Shown: piece by piece, positions 24,980 to 33,261 of the stretch
Numbering within the stretch: the first letter of the stretch is position 1
Layout of the letters: every line of letters starts with the position of its first letter
Source: Rhodoligotrophos appendicifer
GTDB lineage: Bacteria > Pseudomonadota > Alphaproteobacteria > Rhizobiales > Im1
Direction: 5' to 3'
DNA length: 64,000 nt
Assembly: GCF_007474605.1 (NCBI RefSeq)
Contig: NZ_VHKL01000006.1
Coordinates: forward strand, 1-64,000
Position numbers and translations under genes: made by a program
The notes under the pieces: generated by a model
Databases searched by the model: none
Seen by the model: only the letters and a program-made list of their open reading frames with translations
What the model was told of the DNA's origin: nothing

Positions 24980-25969
24980 CTACCCTTCCAGCGCCTGACC
25001 GCGAGCCCCGCGCTGATAGGCCCGCAGACACAGATACTCCAGAGCGATCATCGCGGCCGCATTGGCGGTGATCTCGGAGGTGTCGAAGGGAGGCGACACC
25101 TCCACCAGATCGGCCCCCACAAAATTCACGTTTTTCAGACGGCGCAGGATGGACAGCGCCTGGAAAGTTGACAGGCCCCCGGGGACCGGCGTCCCCGTGC
25201 CTGGCGCAAAGGCCGGATCGAGGAAATCGATGTCGAAGCTGAGATAGGCGGGCCCCGGTCCCACATGCGCGGAAATCATGTCGGCGACGGTCTGTGGGTC
25301 CTGCTCATGGACCGTATCCGCATAGATGATCTTGATCCCATGCGTCTGCTCTCCGTGATAGGTGGTCCGGATGCCGAGTTGCACCGAACGGGAAGGGTCT
25401 ATGATGCCGTCGCGGATGGCATAGCTGAACATGGTGCCGTGATCGATCCGGCCGCCGGGATCGGGCTCGACGTCACGATGGGCGTCGAACTGGATGAGCG
25501 CCAGTGGCCCGTGCTTGGCGGCATGCGCCTTCAGCAGCGGATAGCTGATATAGTGATCGCCGCCGAAGGTGAGCATCTCGACACCCTCTGCGAGGATCGT
25601 CTGCGCATGCGCCTCGATGGTATGCGTTACATCCTCCTTCTTGCCCCAGTCGAACCAGCAGTCGCCGTAATCGATCACGGCGAGCGTGTCGAAGGGATCG
25701 AAGAACCAGGGCCAGACGGCGCCCCAGGCATGCTGGGCAGATGCACGTCGGATCGCCTCGGGCCCGAAGCGGGTGCCGGGGCGGTTGGTGACCGCCTGGT
25801 CAAAGGGAATGCCGCTGACGGCGATGTCGACGCCCGCCAGGTCACGGGTATATTTCCGCCGCATGAAGGATTGCGCGCCCGAATAGGATGGCTCCAGTAC
25901 CGTGCCGAGCAGGCTCGTGCGCCGGAAGGCGTCATCCCCCGGAACCGCTTCATTCCCGTCTTCGGCCAT
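24980..25969 (-). CDS. speB: Agmatinase / ureohydrolase
   Basis: This 329-residue ureohydrolase has the binuclear manganese ligands in order: H139 in GGDHYIS, D162-x-H164-x-D166 in DAHRDV, and D246-x-D248 in SFDIDFLDP. The stretch PGTGTPVPGG is typical of agmatinases, which cleave agmatine to putrescine and urea. ATG 25969 has GGAG 8 nt upstream. It lies between the puuB-like gene and the Pot transporter, so putrescine could be imported or made from agmatine and then passed to the glutamyl pathway. Guanidinobutyrase or a related guanidino hydrolase is the main alternative, because these share all the motifs. Confidence 0.85.
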   Translation of the reverse strand: MAEDGNEAVPGDDAFRRTSLLGTVLEPSYSGAQSFMRRKYTRDLAGVDIAVSGIPFDQAVTNRPGTRFGPEAIRRASAQHAWGAVWPWFFDPFDTLAVIDYGDCWFDWGKKEDVTHTIEAHAQTILAEGVEMLTFGGDHYISYPLLKAHAAKHGPLALIQFDAHRDVEPDPGGRIDHGTMFSYAIRDGIIDPSRSVQLGIRTTYHGEQTHGIKIIYADTVHEQDPQTVADMISAHVGPGPAYLSFDIDFLDPAFAPGTGTPVPGGLSTFQALSILRRLKNVNFVGADLVEVSPPFDTSEITANAAAMIALEYLCLRAYQRGARGQALEG

Positions 25970-26081
25970 CTGTCGTTCTCCATGATGTCTCTGCCGCGCA
26001 ATCGCGGACCAGCGCGCGAGCGGTCGCCGAGGAATACTTTAAGCGGAAAGGACTCGCTACTGTGGCACGGCCCTTATTCCT

Positions 26082-27155
26082 TCAGCACGAGGGTGTCCTC
26101 CGCGCTCCACGACGCCCAGATCGGGTCCCCGCCCGGAACCCGGAATCGAGCCGCTGAGAGGAATTCTGCACATCCGCCGCCACCTCATGCCCCCCTTCCG
26201 TAACAAGAAAGATGTGGCTTGTATTGCCGAAATAGGCGACGTCCCGCACCCGGCCATTGACCATTATGACATCGCCCTGTGGCCTTTCGCGGGAGACGAT
26301 GAGCTTTTCCGGACGAACTGCGATCACAACCTCTCCCGTCATGCCCTTGGCTTGGCCGAGCCTGACGGAGCCAAGCGCTTGGCACTCGACGGAGGTCAAT
26401 CCTTCGTCCTCCCCCGCCACCCGCCCCTCGAACAGGTTCACCTTGCCGATGAAATCGGCGACGAACCGTGAGGTGGGATGCTCGTAAAGCTCTGCAGGTG
26501 TGGCGATCTGCGAGACCTTTCCGGCATTCATGACCGCGATTCGATTGGCCATGGACAGCGCTTCGTCCTGGTCGTGCGTGACGATGATGAAGGTGATCCC
26601 GACCATATGTTGGAGCCGGGTGAGTTCAAGCCGCATCTGATCCCGGAGCTTGGCATCGAGCGCCGACAGGGGTTCGTCCAGCAGCAGGACCTTGGGTCGC
26701 TTGACCAAAGCGCGCGCCAGTGCCACCCGCTGCCGTTGACCGCCGGAAAGCTGGTCAGGCTTGCGGTGGCCGAGATGGCCGAGCTGCACCATGGCGAGCG
26801 CCTCGGTCACCCGCGGCTCGATCTCGGACCGGGCGATCCCCGTCACCTTCAATCCATAGGCTACGTTATCGGCGACCGTCATATGCGGGAAGACCGCATA
26901 GGATTGGAACACCATGTTGACCGGCCGCTTGTTGGGCGGCGTCTGGGCCATGTCTTGTCCGTCGATGACGATCTGCCCGGAGCTTGGCATTTCGAGGCCG
27001 GCGATCATCCGCAGCAGGGTGGTCTTCCCGCAACCCGATGGTCCCAGCAAGGCAAAGAATTCGTTCTGGCGGATGTCGAAGGAGACGTCATCGACCGCCT
27101 TCACGCCCGGAAAGGCCTTGGTGAGATGGCGGATCGAGATGATGGCATCGCTCAA
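26082..27155 (-). CDS. potG: Polyamine ABC transporter ATP-binding protein (PotG/PotA type), C-terminus frameshifted
   Basis: The 357-residue ATPase has Walker [10 protein letters not shown] near residue 38, the ABC signature [15 protein letters not shown] near 138, Walker [13 protein letters not shown] and a C-terminal TOBE-like domain. It powers uptake of putrescine or spermidine by the adjacent permeases. The start is TTG 27155, supported by AGGAG 6 nt upstream; no better start exists. The last about 15 residues ([14 protein letters not shown]) look unlike the family. Inserting one G in the run at 26,127-26,130 would restore the ending [17 protein letters not shown] with a stop at 26,074. 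This is either a sequencing error in a homopolymer or a recent lesion; the ATPase core is unaffected. Confidence 0.88.
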   Translation of the reverse strand: MSDAIISIRHLTKAFPGVKAVDDVSFDIRQNEFFALLGPSGCGKTTLLRMIAGLEMPSSGQIVIDGQDMAQTPPNKRPVNMVFQSYAVFPHMTVADNVAYGLKVTGIARSEIEPRVTEALAMVQLGHLGHRKPDQLSGGQRQRVALARALVKRPKVLLLDEPLSALDAKLRDQMRLELTRLQHMVGITFIIVTHDQDEALSMANRIAVMNAGKVSQIATPAELYEHPTSRFVADFIGKVNLFEGRVAGEDEGLTSVECQALGSVRLGQAKGMTGEVVIAVRPEKLIVSRERPQGDVIMVNGRVRDVAYFGNTSHIFLVTEGGHEVAADVQNSSQRLDSGFRAGTRSGRRGARRTPSC

Positions 27156-27171
27156 GGCCGGCTCCTGGGTT

Positions 27172-28062
27172 TCATGCAGCGGTCTTGGCCGGCGACTGCA
27201 GCCGCACAGCGAAGATGGTGGCGATCACGGTGATGACGATGAGGATGGTCGACGCGGCATTGACCTCCGGGGTCACGGAAAACCGGACCATGGAGTAGAT
27301 TTTCACCGGAAAGGTGATCGCATTCGGGCCTGAGGTGAAGAAGGTGATGACGAAATCGTCCAGCGATAGGGTGAAGGCCAGGAGCGCGCCGGCCACCAGG
27401 CCCGGCTTGAGGAACGGGATGATGACGTAGCGAAAGGTCTGCCACTCGCTGGCGCCGAGATCCTTCGAGGCTTCTTCGAGTTCGCGGTTGAAGCCCACGA
27501 GCCGTGAGCGCACCACGATCGCGACGAACGGAAAGCAGAAGGCGATATGCGCGATGATGATCGCCGAAAGGTTGAGCGGCCACGGCCCTCCGGCGGGCCA
27601 GGAGATCGCCGAGAAGAACGCCATCATGGCAACCCCCATGCAGATTTCCGGGATCACGATGGGCAGCGCCATGAAGCCCTCATAGACCGGTTTCAGCGGG
27701 AACCGGAAACGCCACAGCATGAGCGCCACCATGGACCCGATCACGGTGGAAACGAGAGTTGCGATGATCGCGATGGTAAGCGAGTTGGTAAAGGCTTCGA
27801 ACAGGGAGGCGTTGTTCCAGGCCCGCACATAATAATCGGTGGTGAAGCCCTGCCAGACGATGTTCCGCCGCGAATTGTTGAAGGAGAACACCATCAGCGA
27901 CAGGAGCGGAATATACAGGAACAGGAGCGTCGCGCCGGCGATGGCCCACAGCCATTTACGCCGGTGAAATTCGAGCGGGCCGACAGGGCTGCGCGACCGC
28001 TCCGCCTCCTGGACGGCGATCACCTCCGCTTCGGCACTGCTATAGAGCACAGGGGAGGCCAT
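27172..28062 (-). CDS. potI: Polyamine ABC transporter permease (PotI type)
   Basis: This 296-residue inner-membrane permease has about six transmembrane segments and the EAA loop that docks on the ATPase, [25 protein letters not shown], near residue 210. The N-terminal 30 residues are cytoplasmic and hydrophilic. It matches PotI/PotC permeases of the putrescine and spermidine transporters in sequence (SFNNSRR near residue 60) and length. ATG 28062 lies 3 nt beyond the end of the upstream permease gene and the ATPase gene begins 17 nt after its stop, so all are in one operon: binding protein, PotH, PotI, ATPase. Confidence 0.88.
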   Translation of the reverse strand: MASPVLYSSAEAEVIAVQEAERSRSPVGPLEFHRRKWLWAIAGATLLFLYIPLLSLMVFSFNNSRRNIVWQGFTTDYYVRAWNNASLFEAFTNSLTIAIIATLVSTVIGSMVALMLWRFRFPLKPVYEGFMALPIVIPEICMGVAMMAFFSAISWPAGGPWPLNLSAIIIAHIAFCFPFVAIVVRSRLVGFNRELEEASKDLGASEWQTFRYVIIPFLKPGLVAGALLAFTLSLDDFVITFFTSGPNAITFPVKIYSMVRFSVTPEVNAASTILIVITVIATIFAVRLQSPAKTAA

Positions 28063-28065
28063 GGG

Positions 28066-28983
28066 TTACACTGCCTCCCTCTCGCCCCGGCCCGCGAACA
28101 GCGAGCGAAGCGCCAGCGCGAGGAAAGTCACATACATCAAGAGGAAGGACAACGCGCTGCCGAACGGCCAGTCATTGGCTTCCTTGAACTGCCGCGTGAT
28201 GACATTGCCGATCATCTGCGCATTGGTTCCGCCGAGCAGGTCCGGAATGAGAAAGCTTCCCAGGCAGGGAATGAAAACCAGAATGATGCCGGAGACCACA
28301 CCGGGCATGGTCAAAGGCAAGGTCACGGAGAAAAAGGTGCGGAACTGGCTGGCGCCGAGATCGAGGCTGGCTTCGAGATAGGATTTGTCGAGGCGTTCGA
28401 TGGTGGCATAGAGCGGGAGCACCATGAAGGGCAGGAAGACGTAGACGAGCCCCACCATGAGCGCGAAGGTGTTGTAGAGCATCGGCACCGGCTCGAAGCT
28501 CGACCCAAGGAGCTGGTAGGAACCGAGACCAACGGCTCCGAGCACCGAGTTGCCGATCGTCCACAGCCATTCCAGCACAAAATTCACGTATCCGTTGCGT
28601 CGGAACACGGCGATGAGCGCATAGGTGCGGATCAGCATGTTGATCCAGAACGGCAGGATCACGGCCAGCATGAGCAGGGTCTTGAGCCGCGGCGGCAGGA
28701 ACGAGATCAGGAAGGCGATGGGATAGGCGATGGCCAGACACAGCGCGGTCGCAAACGCGCTGATCCATACGGATTTCCAGATGATCTCAAGATAGATGGG
28801 CTCGAGCGCCCGGGCATAGTTTTGCGTGGTCCAGGTGACCGCGATATCAACGATCGAGGTCTTCTCGCCGAAGGAAAGGGTCCAGACGATGGCGAGCGGA
28901 ACCAGGAAGAAAACCAGAAGCCAGAAGCTGCCGGGTAGCGCCAGCACGGCGAAGACCCAGGGATTGCGCCTCCAGCTTTCCAT
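28066..28983 (-). CDS. potH: Polyamine ABC transporter permease (PotH type)
   Basis: The 305-residue protein is the first permease of the transporter, with about six membrane segments and the EAA loop LEASLDLGASQFRTFFSVTLPLTMPG near residue 190. The start region WVFAVLALPGSFWLLVFFLVPLAIV is the first membrane helix, and TQNYARALEP follows in the periplasm as in PotH/PotB. It pairs with the PotI-type protein encoded 3 nt downstream. ATG 28983 has a GGGGAG sequence about 12 nt upstream. The 141-nt gap to the binding protein gene contains a dispersed palindromic repeat. Confidence 0.88.
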   Translation of the reverse strand: MESWRRNPWVFAVLALPGSFWLLVFFLVPLAIVWTLSFGEKTSIVDIAVTWTTQNYARALEPIYLEIIWKSVWISAFATALCLAIAYPIAFLISFLPPRLKTLLMLAVILPFWINMLIRTYALIAVFRRNGYVNFVLEWLWTIGNSVLGAVGLGSYQLLGSSFEPVPMLYNTFALMVGLVYVFLPFMVLPLYATIERLDKSYLEASLDLGASQFRTFFSVTLPLTMPGVVSGIILVFIPCLGSFLIPDLLGGTNAQMIGNVITRQFKEANDWPFGSALSFLLMYVTFLALALRSLFAGRGEREAV

Positions 28984-29017
28984 GATCTGCTGTCTACTCC
29001 CCGCATCCTAATCAACT

Positions 29018-29075
29018 GTCATCCCGGCCGAAGCTCAGCGCAGATCCGGGACCTCACCCCGCCAGCCGTGCAGGA
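29018..29075. repeat. Palindromic intergenic repeat, second copy
   Basis: The gap between the binding protein and permease genes contains GTCATCCCGGCCG, then AAGCTCAGCGCAGATCCGGGA. This matches the reverse complement of the repeat beside ald (GTCATCCCGGCCG, AGCGC, CCGGGA). It lies within an operon, where such elements can form a transcript hairpin that makes the binding protein more abundant than the permeases. Confidence 0.55.
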
Positions 29076-29124
29076 TCTGCGTTGCATCCTTTGCCCGAGA
29101 CGCCTCCGAATGACCCCAGGGATG

Positions 29125-30204
29125 TCAGGCGGCGTTGATGCGCGTCCACGCCTCATCATAAAGCCTGGTGATATCCTCCCCGAGATAGAGCCCCGCCTCG
29201 CATTTCGCCAGCGCCTCCTCAGATGGGAAGATCGCCGGATTTCCCGTATAGCTCTCCGGCATCAGCTTCTTTGCGGCAGCGTTCGGCGTTGCAAACTGAA
29301 TGGCTTCAGCGATCGCCGCATTGACCTTGGGCTCGTTGATGAAGTTGAGGAAGGCATGCGCATTCTGCGGGTGTGGCGCACCGCTTGGGATCGCCACGCA
29401 ATCCTGCCAGAGCAGTCCCCCCTCCTTGGGTAGCGCATAATCGAGATTGTCGTCTTCGCCCATCACCTGCAGGATGTCCCCATTCCACTCCTCGCACATG
29501 ACGACTTCCCCGGAGGCCAGCAGATCCTGGCCGTTATCGTCGGCAAAGACTTTGATCCTGGGCTTCTGCGCGATGATCAGTTCCTCCGCCTGCTTGATCT
29601 GGGCCGGGTCTTTCGTGTTGAGGGAAAAGCCAAGATATTTGAGCGCTGGCTGGATCACATTCTGGGCATCGCCGAGCAGGGAGATGCGCCCGGCATATTC
29701 GTCCGAATCGAACAGAGGCTTCCAGCTGACAGGTGCTGACTTCACATCCTTCTTGCTGTAGCCGATGCCGACTGTCCCCCACATATACGGCAGCGAGTAT
29801 TTACGGCCGGGGTCAAACTCGGCATCCTGGAAGCGCTTCTCGAGATTGGTGAAATTAGGGATCTTGTCGAGATCGAGCTGCATCAGCATGTTGGCAGCGA
29901 TCATGCGCTCGACATAGTCATTGGTCGGCACGATCACGTCATATCCGGGGTTGCCCCCCTTCAGCTTCGCGAACAGCTCATCATTGTCGGCGAAGAGGTC
30001 CATCTTGACCTCGATGCCGCTCGCGTCGTTGAAATCAGAGAGGGTGTCGGGGCCGATATAGGTGTCCCAGTTATAGAGGGTCAGTGCCTTCTCTTCCTCG
30101 GAAAAAGCACCGCGGCTGCCGAAAGTCAGTCCGGCAGCCATAATGGCGGTGCCGGCAAGGAACGAGCGGCGAGAGGGACGCAAGCGCGATTTCCGAACGA
30201 CCAT
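29125..30204 (-). CDS. potF: Polyamine ABC transporter periplasmic binding protein (PotF/PotD type), Tat signal
   Basis: This 359-residue solute-binding protein starts with SRRSFLAG at residues 12-19, a twin-arginine signal, and the mature part opens with LTLYNWDTYIGPDTLSDF, diagnostic for PotD/PotF polyamine receptors. Other family features are YDVIVPTNDYVERMI and the acidic binding-pocket residues that follow. It delivers putrescine or spermidine to the PotHI-ATPase complex. ATG 30204 has AGGAG 11 nt upstream. It follows the aminotransferase gene on the same strand with a 108-nt gap, so one promoter upstream of the aminotransferase may serve the whole series. Confidence 0.88.
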   Translation of the reverse strand: MVVRKSRLRPSRRSFLAGTAIMAAGLTFGSRGAFSEEEKALTLYNWDTYIGPDTLSDFNDASGIEVKMDLFADNDELFAKLKGGNPGYDVIVPTNDYVERMIAANMLMQLDLDKIPNFTNLEKRFQDAEFDPGRKYSLPYMWGTVGIGYSKKDVKSAPVSWKPLFDSDEYAGRISLLGDAQNVIQPALKYLGFSLNTKDPAQIKQAEELIIAQKPRIKVFADDNGQDLLASGEVVMCEEWNGDILQVMGEDDNLDYALPKEGGLLWQDCVAIPSGAPHPQNAHAFLNFINEPKVNAAIAEAIQFATPNAAAKKLMPESYTGNPAIFPSEEALAKCEAGLYLGEDITRLYDEAWTRINAA

Positions 30205-30312
30205 GGCAGATCAATCTCCTGGCTGGGGGCGCCTTCGGCGCCGAAGGCTCTGAATCCGAGTATTCAATGCCTTGGCTTCGGCATCAATGCTCAATTCGTA
30301 GCCAGATGGGAT

Positions 30313-31698
30313 TTATGCCATTTCCTTGCTCACATCTGCGTAGGTGAGATCGAAGGCAAGACGCGCCAGCCTCACCATTTCATCGATTTCTGCCTCAGTG
30401 ATGACGAAGGGCGGCGCGGCGACCATGGTGTCGTAACAAGAGCGCATGATGAGATTGTTCTGGAAGCAGTGGTCGCGACAGATCAGGCCGACCCGGCCGG
30501 GCTTGTCGAAACGGCTCCGGGTGGCCTTGTCGCGCGTGAGTTCGACCGCACCGATCAGTCCCACGGACCGCACCTCGCCGACGATGGGATGGTCGGCGAG
30601 CGTCTTGAGCTTTTCGTTGAAATAGGGAGCGAGCTTCTGCACCCGTTCGACGAGCTTTTCCTCTTCCAGAATGCGGATATTCTCCAGCGCCACCGCGCAA
30701 GCGGCGGGATGCCCTGAATAGGTGTAGCCATGATAGAATTCGCCGCCATACTCATAGAGATAGTCGGCGATCTCGTCGGAGATGGCGACGGCTCCAATGG
30801 GCAGATAGCCTGAGGAGAGCCCCTTGGCCATAGGGACGATGTCGGCCTCGATTCCGAAGGTGTCGAGCCCGAACCATTCCCCCGTCCGGCCGAAGCCGCA
30901 GATCACCTCGTCCGCGATCAGCAGAACGCCGTATTTTTTGCAGATGCGATTGATTTCCGGCCAATAGGTCGAGGGTGGGATGATGACGCCGCCCGCACCC
31001 TGGATCGGCTCGCCGATAAAGGCTGCGACGTTTTCCGCGCCCAATTCGAGGATCTTGTCCTCGACCGCCTGCGCAGCCTTCAGCCCGAATTCCTCCGGCG
31101 ACAGCTCCCCGCCGAGATCGTACCAATAAGGCTGCATGACGTGGTGGATGCCCGGCAGCGGCAGGTCGCCCTGGCCATGCATTCCCGCCATCCCGCCGAG
31201 GCTTGCCGAGACCACGGTCGAGCCGTGATAGGCGTTCTGCCGGGCGATGAATGCCTTCTTCGACGGCATCCCCTTCACGTTGAAGTAGTGGCGCACGAGG
31301 CGATAGATGGTGTCATTGGCCTCAGACCCTGAACCCACGAAGAACACCTTGTTGAACCGCTCCGGCAACAGGCTCGCAACCTTTGCGGCAAGCTCGATCG
31401 CCGGCACATGCGCGGTCTTGAAGAACGTGTTGTAATAGGGCAGTTCCAGCATCTGGTCATAGGCCGCTTGGGCGATGCTTTTGCGGCCATAGCCGACATT
31501 GACGCACCAGAGCCCGGACATGGCGTCCAGCATCTTGTTGCCGGCCGAGTCCCACAGATAGATCCGGTCGGAATGGGTGATGATCCGCGAACCGCCTTCC
31601 GCCTGCAGCGATTTGTGATCGGTGAAGGGGTGCATGTGATGCGCATGGTCGAGGGCGCGCAATTCGTCAATATTGAGGTTTCGGGAATGAACGGTCAT
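30313..31698 (-). CDS. Class III omega-aminotransferase, probably putrescine/polyamine:pyruvate
   Basis: This 461-residue PLP enzyme is a class III aminotransferase. The pyridoxal lysine is about K292 in MAKGLSSGYLPIGAV, the cofactor aspartate is in LLIADEVICGFGRTGEWFG, and GSGSEANDTIYRLVRHY near residue 115 binds the PLP phosphate. ATG 31698 has AGGAG 7 nt upstream; the upstream in-frame extension is not used. The first residues, with HAHHMHPFTDH, are typical of the SpuC/omega-amino acid:pyruvate group. Location at the head of the Pot operon suggests putrescine or a gamma-glutamyl amine as the amino donor and pyruvate as acceptor, giving an alternative to the PuuB route. Substrate specificity cannot be fixed from sequence. 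Confidence 0.85.
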   Translation of the reverse strand: MTVHSRNLNIDELRALDHAHHMHPFTDHKSLQAEGGSRIITHSDRIYLWDSAGNKMLDAMSGLWCVNVGYGRKSIAQAAYDQMLELPYYNTFFKTAHVPAIELAAKVASLLPERFNKVFFVGSGSEANDTIYRLVRHYFNVKGMPSKKAFIARQNAYHGSTVVSASLGGMAGMHGQGDLPLPGIHHVMQPYWYDLGGELSPEEFGLKAAQAVEDKILELGAENVAAFIGEPIQGAGGVIIPPSTYWPEINRICKKYGVLLIADEVICGFGRTGEWFGLDTFGIEADIVPMAKGLSSGYLPIGAVAISDEIADYLYEYGGEFYHGYTYSGHPAACAVALENIRILEEEKLVERVQKLAPYFNEKLKTLADHPIVGEVRSVGLIGAVELTRDKATRSRFDKPGRVGLICRDHCFQNNLIMRSCYDTMVAAPPFVITEAEIDEMVRLARLAFDLTYADVSKEMA

Positions 31699-32146
31699 GG
31701 GGTGGCTCCTGGCTAATCCGGAAAAAACCGAAGCACGGCTTCGGCGAGGCAAGGGGCGGATAAGCAGGAGACGGCTACGGATTGTAGCCCATGCGCGCGC
31801 ACAGGATCATGATCTCGTCATGCGCCGTGCGCGAGGTCAATATGGCGGCTGCGGTCGGAATTAGAGAACGGCCTCACATTGGTGGCGTCGGACCGGAGTT
31901 TCCTGCCGATCGCCCGTTGCCGTCAAGTCTGCACCCAAGCATAGTCTTCATATATCAGGCTGCCGTGTTCTCCTCCGTCCTGTTGCGACAGCCCATTTCG
32001 AGGCGTTTTGGCCCAAGGCCAACCTTCCGCAGATCACCTTATTTGTCGCAAGCAAGATCACGACGAGACGGATAACGGGCAGTTTTGCCATGCATGTGCC
32101 AATGCCATTTGCACCCCGCAGCCGATCCGGCTATCCCTCCCCCGGA
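31699..32146. promoter_or_regulatory. Intergenic region between polyamine and hopanoid loci
   Basis: This 448-nt divergent region separates the aminotransferase (minus) from hpnC (plus) and must hold the promoters of both operons. A 10-bp palindrome GATCATGATC lies near 31,806-31,815 and could be an operator. No clear -35/-10 pair or RNA motif was recognised. The hpnC start is uncertain, so part of the right end may be coding. Confidence 0.4.
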
Positions 32147-33004
32147 ATGAATACCATCGCACCATCGATTGAAGCCCCTTCCGGTAAAGGCGCCGCAGAC
32201 GAGAATTTTCCCGTCGGCTCCTGGTTGCTGCCAGCGCGGCTGCGGCCGCATGTCGCCCGGTATTACGCATTTGCGCGGGCAATCGACGACATCGCCGACG
32301 ACCCTCTTCTGGCTGCCGACGACAAGATCAATCGCTTGGATTTGTTTGCCCGCGCCCTCCGCGACCCCACCCTTGCGCGACAGCCAGGCCTCGAAAAGGC
32401 GGCTGCCGCGCGCGCCATGTTGGACGAGACCGGCATCCCCGACCGTCACTGTCTCGATCTGATCTCGGCCTTCAAGCAGGATGCGGTGAAGCTTCGCTAT
32501 GAGAGCTGGGATGAACTGATCGATTATTGCGACCGCTCGGCCTCGCCCGTGGGCCGGTTTCTGTTGGATCTGCATGGCGAGGATCGCGCCGGATATGTCT
32601 CATCCGATGCGCTCTGCAATGCGCTCCAGGTGATCAATCACCTGCAGGATTGCGGCAAGGACCGAGCGGCGCTCGACCGGGTCTACCTGCCGACTGACTG
32701 GTTGAGCTCTGCCGGCGAGCACGTCGAGGCGCTCGATCGACCCAGATCGAGCCCTGGCCTGCGCCGCGTTCTTGACCAGTGCCTGGAAGGAACGCGCGGT
32801 CTGCTGCTGGAGGCCGACCGCCTCGCCGGCAGACTGAGATCGCGAAGGCTCGCCATGGAGTCAGCCGTCATCGTCGCGGTGGCGTGGCGGCTGGTGGACG
32901 AGCTGTCCCGGCGCGACCCCCTGGCGGAACGCGTCGTTTTGACCAAGCCGCAATTCCTTGCTTGTGGCGCGAAAGGGGTAGCCAAGGCGCTCCTGGCGCG
33001 CTAG
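32147..33004 (+). CDS. hpnC: Hydroxysqualene synthase (squalene synthase-like HpnC)
   Basis: HpnC converts presqualene diphosphate to hydroxysqualene in the three-enzyme bacterial route to squalene. The 285-residue protein has the ENFPVGSWLLPARLRPHV start typical of HpnC, the first aspartate-rich motif DDIADD at 47-52, and a second region N164-HLQD-CGKD172 in which the usual NILRD pattern is altered, as is normal for HpnC. YCDRSASPVGRFLL near 125 is family-specific. ATG 32147 is a choice by homology; ATG 32090 would add 19 residues, and neither has a good ribosome site. Unusually, dxs rather than hpnD follows. Confidence 0.88.
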   Translation: MNTIAPSIEAPSGKGAADENFPVGSWLLPARLRPHVARYYAFARAIDDIADDPLLAADDKINRLDLFARALRDPTLARQPGLEKAAAARAMLDETGIPDRHCLDLISAFKQDAVKLRYESWDELIDYCDRSASPVGRFLLDLHGEDRAGYVSSDALCNALQVINHLQDCGKDRAALDRVYLPTDWLSSAGEHVEALDRPRSSPGLRRVLDQCLEGTRGLLLEADRLAGRLRSRRLAMESAVIVAVAWRLVDELSRRDPLAERVVLTKPQFLACGAKGVAKALLAR

Positions 33005-33261
33005 TGGGCGCAGTCTGCATGGGGTGCAGGCGAATGCATCGTTTGGATCGCGACTATGGCAATCAGGTCACAGATCCAAACCGAGTTAACCCATAACCCC
33101 CTTTCCTTACACGCATTCTAGGGAAAGCGTTTTGCCGGTGCTCCTGCGGATGTTAAGGTCTTGTCGGAGGGAGCAGGATCTGCAAAGCGGGGCAATACAT
33201 TTGCTGTTGCGGCGTCGGACGGCTACTTCGTTGGGGGCGCGCAGAACAAGATTGAGGCGAA

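Noticed and set aside
27547-28938. 463-codon open frame opposite the two permease genes
   Set aside because: It lies antisense to well-supported PotI and PotH genes, and its translation is low-complexity charged sequence typical of a shadow frame in GC-rich DNA.
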